A stretch of 37,171 nucleotides of DNA from Pirellulaceae bacterium (GTDB lineage: Bacteria > Planctomycetota > Planctomycetia > Pirellulales > Pirellulaceae): NCBI GenBank assembly GCA_030748485.1, contig JASMLW010000123.1:1-37171 (forward strand). The letters run 5' to 3'. Every line of letters starts with the position of its first letter. The stretch's first letter is position 1. Shown here piece after piece: positions 17,635-26,574 of the stretch. The position numbers and the translations under genes were made by a program. The notes below the pieces were generated by a model. The model worked only from the letters and a program-made list of their open reading frames with translations. It was not told the DNA's origin and searched no databases.

Positions 17635-19011
17635 TCAAACGCTGATTGCCGACTTACCTCGCGGCAACGGGAAGCAGACGGTAAGTTTCTCGTCGTCGCG
17701 ATGAAATGTCCCAGAGCGGAGATCCGCCCGCCGCTTCGTTTCTTGCAGTCGTTTGACGGTTGCGCCTTGCGAGACGCGGGGAGCGCCGGCCGGAGCCGCC
17801 GACAACTCGACGGTGAAATCAGGACACGCGTACGGGGCTTGCAACGTCCACTGATTGCCGGTCCGCGTGAACGCTGTAAGTTCCTTGGCCGCCCAATAGC
17901 GGGCGATTTGGTCGAGCTTCATCCAGTTGAGTTGACCGTAACGGCGTTCCATTCGTTCGACCGCCTCCTGGAAAACTCGCAGGCCCACTTCTTCTCCATT
18001 GAAGTAGATCCCCGTCCAATGGCACAGCATCAACGCCGGCTCGCCGCGGTCGATCACTTCCGTCATCCGTCCCGATTTGAGGTCGGGCGTGATGAACAAG
18101 TCAACATTGCCTCGATTCGAACAGTCCCAGCCGCCCGTCCAATCGCCTGTGCAGGCGATGATTGAGACAACGCACCGCGGATCGTCGGTGTCCAGCCCCG
18201 ACACGTACTCGACTCGCGGTTCAACGCTGGCGTCTCCCGATGAAATGACGTGTCGAAAGTAGTGGGGAATCTCCGATTTGTAGACGTCGCGGACAGACTC
18301 CAACGACGCTTGGGCTAACTCGGGCAACACTCGATTGCCGAATCCACCCGGCGTCGTGATTCCATCGCAGTGTAAATCGCAGTTGCGAAGAATGCGCAGC
18401 GCGTAGCCGAGGTAGTTGGCCAGTTCGTCGACCGACTTCCCATCGGTCCAGCGCCAGTTTTCCATGAACTCAGGAGCGCGAGTCGGATAGGGGTGACCGG
18501 TCTTGGTGTCGATCACACGAGTATGCGTCACCATCTCGGGATGAATGTCCCAATTCGGCGCCATCCGATCGCGGACGAACTTCAAGCTGTTTTCCAACTC
18601 GCGCCGCGTCCAACCCGGCAGTTCGCGATCCAATCTTCCCACGCAGGCCGGGAACGGAACAATGCTGTACTTTCCACGGACGCTGTGGTCTTCGCACCAG
18701 TCGGCGAACTTGCGGACAAAATCGTCGGGAATCTCCAACGGCATACTCCGCCAGTCGTGGAGATACCTGCGATTGTTCCAAGCAGCCGCGAATTGAGGAA
18801 TGGCGAAACGATTCAGATTCACCAGGCAAGTCGAGTCATCGATGATGAACGAAAGCGGAGGACGGCCTCGTGGATTGATGACTCGCGCCGATTTGTCCCG
18901 GGCCGGTCGCTCGCCCTTCTCTTGTCCGACGACGCACCTATCGGCGAGCAAGCCGCCCGCCGCCGAGGCGGTCAATCCTTGCAGAAACGATCTCCGCCCG
19001 AGAACACTCAT
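17635..19011 (-). CDS. TAT-exported protein, possible polysaccharide-deacetylase-like fold
   Basis: A 458-residue protein with a twin-arginine signal (GRRSFLQGLTASAAGGLLA). The mature part begins with a strand PPLSFIIDDSTCLVN, whose paired aspartates recall motif 1 of NodB-type deacetylases. Later come the segment DGITTPGGFGNRVLPELAQAS, recalling the RxPxG motif, and LMLCHWTGIYFN. These suggest a carbohydrate esterase family 4-like barrel, but the identity is tentative because I cannot align the metal-binding histidines. The ~70 C-terminal residues (from ~388) look like an added beta domain. It is the downstream member of a pair with the DUF1080 gene, whose stop lies 11 bases before its ATG, so both are probably cotranscribed and act outside the cytoplasm on the same sugar substrate. 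Confidence 0.78.
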   Translation of the reverse strand: MSVLGRRSFLQGLTASAAGGLLADRCVVGQEKGERPARDKSARVINPRGRPPLSFIIDDSTCLVNLNRFAIPQFAAAWNNRRYLHDWRSMPLEIPDDFVRKFADWCEDHSVRGKYSIVPFPACVGRLDRELPGWTRRELENSLKFVRDRMAPNWDIHPEMVTHTRVIDTKTGHPYPTRAPEFMENWRWTDGKSVDELANYLGYALRILRNCDLHCDGITTPGGFGNRVLPELAQASLESVRDVYKSEIPHYFRHVISSGDASVEPRVEYVSGLDTDDPRCVVSIIACTGDWTGGWDCSNRGNVDLFITPDLKSGRMTEVIDRGEPALMLCHWTGIYFNGEEVGLRVFQEAVERMERRYGQLNWMKLDQIARYWAAKELTAFTRTGNQWTLQAPYACPDFTVELSAAPAGAPRVSQGATVKRLQETKRRADLRSGTFHRDDEKLTVCFPLPRGKSAISV

Positions 19012-19022
19012 CGTTGAGTCTC

Positions 19023-19682
19023 TTATTCAGATTCGCGAATACGGATGTTGCGCCAGGCAACTTCGTACGGACCGGAGCCGGCGCGGATGCCGTGCACTTG
19101 CAAGCCGATGAACCCTTTGGGGTGGGTCTCGAGAATCGGCTGGTCGGTGAGGTCGGCGATCGGCTTTCCGTTGATCCAGGTTTGGATCCGCGCGCCTTTC
19201 GCAACGACGCGGAAGTGATTCCACTCGCCATCGCGGAACACCTTGTGAGGTTTGAGTTCCTTTTTGATGGTCAGCCAACCACGGCCGGTCGCCTCGCCGT
19301 AGATATATCCCGCTTCGGCTCCGCCCGCTCCGCTCGCTTCGATCTCAACTTGCGGCCCGTAAACGCGACCAAACTTCGCGTCGCCTTTGGGCGGTTTGGT
19401 CTTCGAACGGATCTGCACGCCGGAGTTCAATTGATTGTCGACCTTGACCTCAAACTGCAACTCAAAGTCGCCGTACAGTTTCTTTGAACAGAGAAACGAA
19501 TTCGGGCTGCCTTCTTTGGTCTTCCCAACGATCGTCTTGTTTTCGACGCGATAGGTCGCAGTGCCGTTCTTTTGAATCCAGCCGTCCAGCGACTTACCGT
19601 CGAACAGTGCAGTCCAGTCAGCCGCCCGCGCAGGCGCGGCAAGTAGCATGACCGTGACGCCAATCGTAATGAGTTGTCTCAT
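19023..19682 (-). CDS. Exported DUF1080 (3-keto-disaccharide hydrolase domain) protein
   Basis: A 219-residue protein with a Sec signal (LITIGVTVMLLAAPARA) and one DUF1080/PF06439 domain of concanavalin-like beta-sandwich type. Signatures: WTALFDGKSLDGWIQKNG at the start, DFELQFEVKVDNQLNSGVQIRS, GPQVEIEASG, GEWNHFRVVAKG and WINGKPIADLTD. Recent family annotation links such domains to hydrolysis of 3-keto-glycosides; lectin-like carbohydrate binding is the alternative. It probably leads a two-gene operon with the deacetylase-like gene. Another DUF1080 gene occurs at 32042-32767. Confidence 0.9.
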   Translation of the reverse strand: MRQLITIGVTVMLLAAPARAADWTALFDGKSLDGWIQKNGTATYRVENKTIVGKTKEGSPNSFLCSKKLYGDFELQFEVKVDNQLNSGVQIRSKTKPPKGDAKFGRVYGPQVEIEASGAGGAEAGYIYGEATGRGWLTIKKELKPHKVFRDGEWNHFRVVAKGARIQTWINGKPIADLTDQPILETHPKGFIGLQVHGIRAGSGPYEVAWRNIRIRESE

Positions 19683-19753
19683 GGGTGCTCCAAAAAAGTG
19701 GGTTAAGCGTCGCCGGCGTCGGGAATGTCGTCATCGTTCGAGCGCGCGAAGCG

Positions 19754-20134
19754 CTACGGGTTGATTTGCCGCGCGACGAAAATCATCAGCGTGAACATGG
19801 CGAAGCCGATTGCTCCGTACAACAACAATCCGCCGCTCCAGCTGGTCGCCAGCAGCGCCAGGATCGTAAACAGCGCGATGAGGGCGGTTGTTTGATAAGC
19901 GTGGTCGACATTCGTTTGGCGGTAGAGAATGGAAAAATAGATGCTCACGAACCAGAGAAACGCCAACAGTGAGTAAGACGCGTTCTCCAAGATTGGGTAT
20001 GAGTTCCCGGCGAGCAACATGCCGAGAGCGACGAAAAATCCGAACGCGATAAGTGGGACTTGTATGACGTAACTGCGAGGTTTCATCGTTTGCGCCTTCT
20101 CGCGGCCAGCCGTTTCTACCGTGAACTGAGCCAT
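19754..20134 (-). CDS. Small four-helix membrane protein, unknown function
   Basis: A 126-residue (or 110-residue) protein with four hydrophobic segments: VIQVPLIAFGFFVALGMLLA, YSLLAFLWFVSIYFSILY, TALIALFTILALLATS and GLLLYGAIGFAMFTLMIFVA. I recognise no family. Two starts are possible: ATG 20134, preceded by GGAAGG, and ATG 20086, preceded by GAGAAGG, which begins just before the first membrane segment. The sequence does not decide between them. It lies 71 bases upstream of the DUF1080 gene on the same strand and is divergent from the following gene. Confidence 0.65.
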   Translation of the reverse strand: MAQFTVETAGREKAQTMKPRSYVIQVPLIAFGFFVALGMLLAGNSYPILENASYSLLAFLWFVSIYFSILYRQTNVDHAYQTTALIALFTILALLATSWSGGLLLYGAIGFAMFTLMIFVARQINP

Positions 20135-20263
20135 TATTGTGCCTTCCGCCGAGGGGTCGCAAAAGGACCATTTCCCTCAAATAGTTGGATTGCGTACCAT
20201 AACGCGTTGACCGGCGGCGGGCGCGCGTTCGCCAAAACGACGCCGGCGACGAACGAGGAAGGT

Positions 20264-20935
20264 ATGTCCCTCACCTGGAATTACCCGATCTATTTGCTCC
20301 CGCACCAAGGCGGGTACGCCTCGATCGTCGATCCAGATGGCGGCGCCGATCCCGACTATCATCTCGTCGTCTACACGGACGAGGAGATCGCGGAGAGCCA
20401 GATGGCCGCTTTTGGATTGTTGGGGGACCCGCGACCACTGCACAACGATCGAGAATTCGGTTGGTTGCTGCAGAGTCTTCAGGGTCCGGTTCGCAAAGTT
20501 TCGTTCGACCCGAAGCCGATCGAACAAAACGTCAACGCGAGGTGGACTGTCGAGGTCGCCGCGCTGTTGGCCGATCATCTGCATCCCGACAATTCCCCGT
20601 GGAATTACCCCATCTTCGCGATCGCGGAAGGGGCCGGGTTCGCCAGCATTGCTGGGCCGGCGGCGAATGGAGGCGTCATGGCGCTCGCCTTGTTCACGAC
20701 CGAGGAGCGAGTCCACTCGTACATGAAGTCGTCGAGCGAAGAGGGGACAATCTGTCGGCTCGAGAATCTACAAGAGGCCGTTCGATTCCTGCGCGGGTTG
20801 CGCGACTATGTCGAGGCCGTGGCGCTCGACCCAACTGTCGAAGACGGCCGCCACGCCGCTCAGTATTGCTTCACGATCGACACGCTGCTCGAAAAATACT
20901 TGGTGCCGAAAGATAACGACTCAGCCAACAGTTGA
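20264..20935 (+). CDS. Cytosolic protein built of two copies of one ~75-residue domain
   Basis: A 223-residue soluble protein. Residues 5-84 and 113-~190 are recognisably the same module. Each starts WNYPI, continues with a G-[GY/F]-ASI strand, then a hydrophobic strand followed by T-[DT]-EE (YTDEE and FTTEE), an amphipathic helix, and ends near V-[SA]-[FL]-DP. Strand plus 'FTTEE' helix resembles the SseB N-terminal domain, where a protein value strand is followed by FTS/FTT and an acidic helix. That resemblance is my inference. An open frame runs upstream to 20060, but ATG 20264 has a strong GAGGAAGG site and begins with the module. It is convergent with the beta-propeller gene, only 15 bases apart. 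Confidence 0.75.
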   Translation: MSLTWNYPIYLLPHQGGYASIVDPDGGADPDYHLVVYTDEEIAESQMAAFGLLGDPRPLHNDREFGWLLQSLQGPVRKVSFDPKPIEQNVNARWTVEVAALLADHLHPDNSPWNYPIFAIAEGAGFASIAGPAANGGVMALALFTTEERVHSYMKSSSEEGTICRLENLQEAVRFLRGLRDYVEAVALDPTVEDGRHAAQYCFTIDTLLEKYLVPKDNDSANS

Positions 20936-20950
20936 GCGATTCGAATCCTG

Positions 20951-22204
20951 TTACTTGGCTTTGCGAGCGTCGAGACAGACGATGTCGCGGTCGTCGCGGA
21001 CGTAGAGTCGCCCGTCACTCAACGCGGGAGCTTGGCGGGTCATGTCGAGCACGTTTTTCATGCGCCCCAGTTCGTCGTACTTGTCCGGATTCTGCTTGAT
21101 CACCACAAGCTCGCCCGCCATCGTTGTGACGAATAGTTTCCCGTCCGCCGCGATCAGGTTGCCCTTGCCGAATCGAGCTTGCCGCCACTTGCGCTCACCC
21201 GTCTCGGCGTCGACGCACGTCAAATGCATCACGGGCCCGGCCGCGCCGACGTTGTCGAAGCCGTAAAGATGCCCTTGGTGCAAGATCGCTGTCTGCCATG
21301 CCGACCGCAGTACGCTTCCGGGTCCGTGAGACGCCCAGACTTCGCTGACACGGTACTTGCCGCCGTCCGCCTTAATGCTCAACAGCGAACTGCCGTGGTT
21401 CTCGCCAGCCGAAATGAATACGCGATCTTTGCCGCACAAGATTGGAGTCGCGATGTTGCAATCGAAGTCGGTGACGAAATCGTATCGCCACAGCGCAGCG
21501 CCGTCGTTGGGAGCCATGCCGATCGCCGCCTTGCCAGTGAAAGAGACGATCTGCTCCTTGCCGTCGATCTTCAACACGGCTGGTGACGAGTAACCGGCGG
21601 GGTCGTCACCCGACTTCCAAACGAGCTCCCCAGTCTTGACGTTGAATGCGCAATTGCACGCGTTCGGCCCGCCCAGCGTGACGACCACCAATTCGCCGAC
21701 GACAACAGGTGAGCAGGCCATGCCAAAGTCGGCTTCTCGGCCACCCGACTCACGCAACGCGTTTTTCGTCCACAAAGTTCTACCGCTGGACAACTCCACA
21801 GCCGCTAACACACCCTCGCCCGTAAACGCGAACACGCGACCATCGGCTACGGCCGGGGTGCCTCGCGGCCCATTCCCCTGCGCATTGCGATAGGAAGGAG
21901 CCACTTTTGTTTTCCAGATCACCTTTCCAGTCAGCGCGTCCCAGGCGGACACTTGCTGCGATCCGCTACGCTGAAATGTCGTCACCGCTTTGCCGTCCAC
22001 CACCACGACACCCGACATCCCGACACCCGCCGGCTTGCGCCAAACTTCCGGCAATCCGCCAGCGGGCCACTGATCGATCAATCCCTTTTCGCTGGAAATT
22101 CCATTTCGAGCGGGGCCTAAAAACTGAGCCCAATCGTCAGCGAACGCCGACATCGTCGACAACAACACGGCAACAGCGATCCCGCATCGGAAAGAAAGGA
22201 TCAT
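20951..22204 (-). CDS. Exported PQQ-type beta-propeller repeat protein
   Basis: A 417-residue protein with a Sec signal (ILSFRCGIAVAVLLSTMSAFA). It opens with DDWAQFLGPARNGISSEKGL, the usual beginning of planctomycete PQQ-like propellers. Repeating blades follow, of the form [VK]xALDxxTGKxxWK: AWDALTGKVIWKTK, AVELSSGRTLWTKN, AFNVKTGELVWKSG and CVDAETGERKWRQA. This is the BamB/quinoprotein-like fold. The members common in this phylum usually lack dehydrogenase catalytic residues and probably act as scaffolds or binding proteins in the periplasm. The frame is open to 22255, but ATG 22204 is preferred: it starts the signal peptide and follows GGAG. Confidence 0.9.
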   Translation of the reverse strand: MILSFRCGIAVAVLLSTMSAFADDWAQFLGPARNGISSEKGLIDQWPAGGLPEVWRKPAGVGMSGVVVVDGKAVTTFQRSGSQQVSAWDALTGKVIWKTKVAPSYRNAQGNGPRGTPAVADGRVFAFTGEGVLAAVELSSGRTLWTKNALRESGGREADFGMACSPVVVGELVVVTLGGPNACNCAFNVKTGELVWKSGDDPAGYSSPAVLKIDGKEQIVSFTGKAAIGMAPNDGAALWRYDFVTDFDCNIATPILCGKDRVFISAGENHGSSLLSIKADGGKYRVSEVWASHGPGSVLRSAWQTAILHQGHLYGFDNVGAAGPVMHLTCVDAETGERKWRQARFGKGNLIAADGKLFVTTMAGELVVIKQNPDKYDELGRMKNVLDMTRQAPALSDGRLYVRDDRDIVCLDARKAK

Positions 22205-22302
22205 CGATGTCTCCACGCGAAGGGGTGCAACTTTAGCGCTCAATTCCAGCACCATTGTTGCAGCGAGCAGTCAGTCGCGCCAACCCACTTTGTCACTGCT
22301 CC

Positions 22303-22570
22303 TTCGTGTGCGGTTTTAAGGAATTCTCACACAAAGCCACAAGGACACAAAGAAGCAGGCGATTCTTGACCGTCGCTCGTCTGTCACAAATCCTTCGTGC
22401 CTTTGTGACTTCGTGTGCGGTTTTAAGGAATCCTCACACAAAGCCACAAGGACACAAAGAAGCAGGCGGTTCTTGACCGTCGCTCGTCTGTCACAAATCC
22501 TTCGTGCCTTTGTGACTTCGTGTGCGGTTTAAGGAATTCTCACACAAAGCCGCAAGGACACAAAGAAGCA
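22303..22570 (+). repeat. 107-bp tandem repeats, imperfectly palindromic, next to a GxxExxY gene
   Basis: Copies begin with TTCGTGTGCGG at 22303, 22410 and 22517. The period is 107 bases; the third copy is cut short near 22570 and lacks one T. Within a unit, a ~25-base arm starting CACACAAAGCCACAAGG is complementary, with about five mismatches, to the arm ending CCTTTGTGACTTCGTGTG at the junction to the next unit. Transcribed units could therefore form long stems. They occupy the 534-base gap between 22204 and 22739, directly upstream of the GxxExxY gene. The remainder of the gap shows nothing recognisable. Confidence 0.92.
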
Positions 22571-22738
22571 ATTTCTGAACGTCACCGCTATGTTCACTGA
22601 CAATAGTTAGTCACTCGTGGTTGACAATACTGAATTTGCGCCGAGAGAACTCATTTTGCGTCTTCTTGTCGCTGGGGGTCGTGCGTAGGATTCCACGCCA
22701 CGGGCGCAAAGCCGTGAACCGTTGCGGAGGAATTCGAT

Positions 22739-23116
22739 GTGGACGAGAAACTGAATCAGATCGCTAAGGATGTCGTTGGGTCGGCAATGGAGATCCACAT
22801 CGCCCTCGGCCCTGGTCTGTTGGAGTCGGTCTACACAGTGATCCTCGAGCGAAAACTCGTCGACCTCGGCTACTTTGTCGAGCGTGAAAAGCCGATCCCG
22901 CTGGTGTTTGAGGGAATCAGATTTGAGATGGGGTTTCGAGCAGACCTGGTGATTGAGGAGTGCTTTATCGTTGAAGTCAAGTCCGTGGAACGCATGCTCC
23001 CCGTCTATGGCAAACAGCTGCTGACGTATCTGAAAGTCACCGGTTTTCGGCTCGGTCTGTTGGTCAATTTCGGCCAAGCATTGTTGAAAGACGGCATCAA
23101 GCGAATCGCCAATTGA
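22739..23116 (+). CDS. GxxExxY protein (PDDEXK_3 nuclease-like)
   Basis: A 125-residue protein carrying the eponymous motif GLLESVY at residues 26-32. It also carries a PDDEXK-type core: D69 in FRADLVI and the E-x-K pair E79/K81 in IVEVKSVE, followed by the helix KQLLTYLKVTG. The fold is that of restriction-endonuclease-like enzymes; the cellular function of the family is unknown. The start is GTG 22739, with GGAGG seven bases upstream. An overlapping ATG at 22737 is out of frame. It lies immediately after the palindromic 107-bp repeats, an arrangement suggesting the repeats and gene travel or function together. Confidence 0.9.
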   Translation: MDEKLNQIAKDVVGSAMEIHIALGPGLLESVYTVILERKLVDLGYFVEREKPIPLVFEGIRFEMGFRADLVIEECFIVEVKSVERMLPVYGKQLLTYLKVTGFRLGLLVNFGQALLKDGIKRIAN

Positions 23117-23121
23117 GTGGT

Positions 23122-23127
23122 TACAAT
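23122..23127 (+). promoter_or_regulatory. Candidate -10 element (TACAAT) of the TIM-barrel gene
   Basis: TACAAT, 50 bases before ATG 23178, in the short gap after the GxxExxY stop. No good -35 is visible, as that region lies inside the GxxExxY coding sequence. Confidence 0.25.
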
Positions 23128-23177
23128 ATGAAGCCGCTTGTCTATCCGATTCTCGCCCAACCGTTTGCCGGTGAATC

Positions 23178-24098
<921 letters not shown>

Positions 24099-24140
24099 AT
24101 CGCCGCGACAATCAGATGGTCGGCCGCGTTCTACTCGCCG

Positions 24141-25145
24141 TCACTGCTGATAGAGCGCGTATGTTCGCAGGTGCATATCGGCGTGCGCGACGGCTAGCTG
24201 TCTTTGATCGGGTGCGACGCTCAGGCCGCGGCCGTCGTTCTTCAGTTTGAGTTTGAAGAACTCGTGATCTTCGTCACCCTTCCAAAAGCAGAGCCAACCG
24301 CCGCCGCCGCCGCCGGATAGCCCAATCCAAAAACCGTCTGGGTGGTGAGCCACACCCCACGCGGCGCCTTTGATCTTGTCCTTCGTTTGTAAGACGCGGC
24401 CCGCCTTGTGCCCGGCCAAGTCGACCAGCGCCACGACAACTTCACCGACTCCGGCGAAGGCGTTCGTGACGTTCGTGATACCGCTGAGCGCCAGTTGTCC
24501 GCCGCCGCTGTGTACGGCGATGCCGCGCGCGCCGCCCACGTCCGCGCGGAAAGTCGTGTCGTACCCGTGCAGCGATTTGATGGTGAGCGGTTCTCGCGTC
24601 GTGTCGCCGTCAGTGTTCCAGCGGCGGACGACTCCCTTCAAATCGCAGGAAATCAACTCGGTCGAGTCGTTCGAGAAGGCGACGTTGTAGACGTGGTTTT
24701 CGTGCCCCTTGAATTCGCGGACCAAGGCTCCGTCGGCGGCGTTCCACAGTTTGACTAACCGATCGTTTCCGCAGCTGGCGATTCGCTGGCCGTCGTGGCT
24801 GACCGCCAGCGCTCGCACCCAGCCGTCGTGTGCGGAGAACGTTTTCGCGGGACTCGGCTTTTCGACGTCCGCCGGCCAAAAAATGATCCGCCCATCGTAG
24901 CCGCCCGTGTAGAGGACCTTGCCGTTGGGCGACGAACCAAAAGCGCGCACCCAACTGTCGTGGCCCGCTAAGGGCGCGGCCTGATTGCTCTTCAAGTCGT
25001 AACGGTGAACCAAATTGTCTTCGGCTCCAAAGAACACAAACCGCGCCGCCGGATCCCAGTGGCAGGACGTCAGCGGACGATTGTGTTTGTACTCCTGCAA
25101 CAGCGATGCTTTGCTAGGATCAACTTTTGCTGCAACTGCCGTCAC
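24141..25145 (-). CDS. WD40-repeat protein translationally coupled to DUF1501
   Basis: A 334-residue protein with WD40 blades of the form GHxxWVRAxxxSPDGxxLxxGxxDxxIxxW: GHDSWVRAFGSSPNGKVLYTGG, HDGWVRALAVSHDGQRIASCG with LVKLWN, and GHENHVYNVAFSNDSTELISC with VVRRWN. The second half is more divergent and includes a GGGGGGW insert-like stretch at ~280-287. It has no signal peptide, so it should be cytosolic, unlike most planctomycete WD40-cytochrome fusions. The start is GTG 25145, which shares four bases (GTGA) with the stop of the upstream DUF1501 gene, a classical stop-start coupling. It is probably a protein-interaction platform. Confidence 0.87.
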   Translation of the reverse strand: MTAVAAKVDPSKASLLQEYKHNRPLTSCHWDPAARFVFFGAEDNLVHRYDLKSNQAAPLAGHDSWVRAFGSSPNGKVLYTGGYDGRIIFWPADVEKPSPAKTFSAHDGWVRALAVSHDGQRIASCGNDRLVKLWNAADGALVREFKGHENHVYNVAFSNDSTELISCDLKGVVRRWNTDGDTTREPLTIKSLHGYDTTFRADVGGARGIAVHSGGGQLALSGITNVTNAFAGVGEVVVALVDLAGHKAGRVLQTKDKIKGAAWGVAHHPDGFWIGLSGGGGGGWLCFWKGDEDHEFFKLKLKNDGRGLSVAPDQRQLAVAHADMHLRTYALYQQ

Positions 25146-26443
25146 GCTAACAACTCCTCGATCGGTTCCTTGGACGGGTCGGCAATCGGGAAGCTTCGCC
25201 CGCCCACGTTGAACTCACCCAGCGAGTCGACACCGATCGCTTGCATGATCGTGTGAAAAATGTGGCCGTGGTCGACGGCTCGATCGACGACCACCGTCCC
25301 GTTGTCATTAGTTTTGCCGATAACGGCTCCCGGTTGGATGCCGACTCCGCCCATTGCCACACTCCAGGCCGTGCCCCAGTGGTCCCGCCCGTAACCCTTG
25401 TTGATCTTCGGCGTACGACCAAACTCGCTCATCACGCAGACCAGCGTTTCGTCGAGCAATCCGCGGTCGGCGAGATCGGATAGGAGCGTCGCGAACGGCT
25501 GATCGAACTCACCTAACTGTTCAATGTGGTAGTCGAAGTTCTCGTAGTGGGTGTCGTAGTCGGCGTGGTTCACCTGCACGTAGGGCACTCCGTTCTCGAT
25601 CAGGCGGCGAGCCAACAGGCAGTGTTTGCCGAATTCGCTGGCCCCGTAGCGGTCTTGATCGGCCTGCGACTCCTTGGTCACTTCGAAAACATCACGCCGA
25701 GTTTGCAAGTCCTGCGCTTGCTCGTACGAGAAGTTGTACGCTTCCGTGTCGGCTGCGCGGCGGCGGCCGGCGAAGCGGTTATTGATCTTGGCGCGAAACG
25801 CGTTGCGGCGCTGATCGGCGGCCGGCGACAAGTCCTCCGGCCGCTCCGTCAAGGCGGGAGGCTTGGCGTCGTAGATCGCCATGCTCGAGAACTTCGGACC
25901 CAAGTACGCCGCGTTGTGAAACTCCGACTCCACATTTCGCTTGCCCGGCGAACTGCGAACCAGCACGTGCGGCGGCAACGTGAATCCGGCTGGCAACAGC
26001 GACTTCGCGGCGGCTGCACCCAGGTGCGGAAAGTCGACCCCGGCCGTCTGCTTGCGTCCAGTTGTCATCTCGACGACGCCGCGGCCGTGGTTGTTGTTCT
26101 TTGTGTCGAGACTGCGGACGATCGACAGCAGATGCATCTGTTTCGCCGTGTGCGGCAGCAGTTCGCAAATGTGCACTCCGGGGACAGAAGTGGGAATCGG
26201 ACGGAACGGACCGCCCGTATCGGTGTTGGGCTTGGGGTCCCAAGTCTCCAGTTGGCTCACGCCGCCGTGGAGGAAAATGTTGAGCACCCGTTTGTGTGCG
26301 GTCTTAAACTGCTCAGCAATGCCGGGGGCGGCGGTCAACACACCGCCCAAGCCCAACCCAGCGACTCCGGCGACCGAGCTTTCCAAAAAGGCTCGTCGAC
26401 TCGCCGAATGCTCCGTTGAAAAACAGGCGTAGTTTCGTTTCAT
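25142..26443 (-). CDS. DUF1501 protein, TAT-exported
   Basis: A 433-residue DUF1501 protein. The twin-arginine signal is SRRAFLESSVAGVAGLGLGG. Hallmarks: LNIFLHGGVSQLETWDPKPN near residue 60, HICELLPHTAKQMHLLSIVRS, VQVNHADYDTHYENFDYH, and CVMSEFGRTPKINKGYGRDHW with the conserved EFGRTP core. ATG 26443 follows GGAGGG at about ten bases. The partner here is a cytosolic WD40 protein rather than the usual DUF1549/DUF1553 protein. The TIM-barrel gene upstream (stop 26575) is 131 bases away on the same strand. Sequence similarity to the other two DUF1501 proteins in the window is only at the family motifs. Confidence 0.9.
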   Translation of the reverse strand: MKRNYACFSTEHSASRRAFLESSVAGVAGLGLGGVLTAAPGIAEQFKTAHKRVLNIFLHGGVSQLETWDPKPNTDTGGPFRPIPTSVPGVHICELLPHTAKQMHLLSIVRSLDTKNNNHGRGVVEMTTGRKQTAGVDFPHLGAAAAKSLLPAGFTLPPHVLVRSSPGKRNVESEFHNAAYLGPKFSSMAIYDAKPPALTERPEDLSPAADQRRNAFRAKINNRFAGRRRAADTEAYNFSYEQAQDLQTRRDVFEVTKESQADQDRYGASEFGKHCLLARRLIENGVPYVQVNHADYDTHYENFDYHIEQLGEFDQPFATLLSDLADRGLLDETLVCVMSEFGRTPKINKGYGRDHWGTAWSVAMGGVGIQPGAVIGKTNDNGTVVVDRAVDHGHIFHTIMQAIGVDSLGEFNVGGRSFPIADPSKEPIEELLA

Positions 26444-26574
26444 TAATGAAGACCCTCCGCAGCCGTAGGGACGAGCTCGGAATCACCAATCCGAACGCAT
26501 CAACGAACGCTAATATGGTAGGCGGCCGTGCGGCGGCAAGCAACGTCGATGCCGGGTCAAAGAGAAATCGGGGG

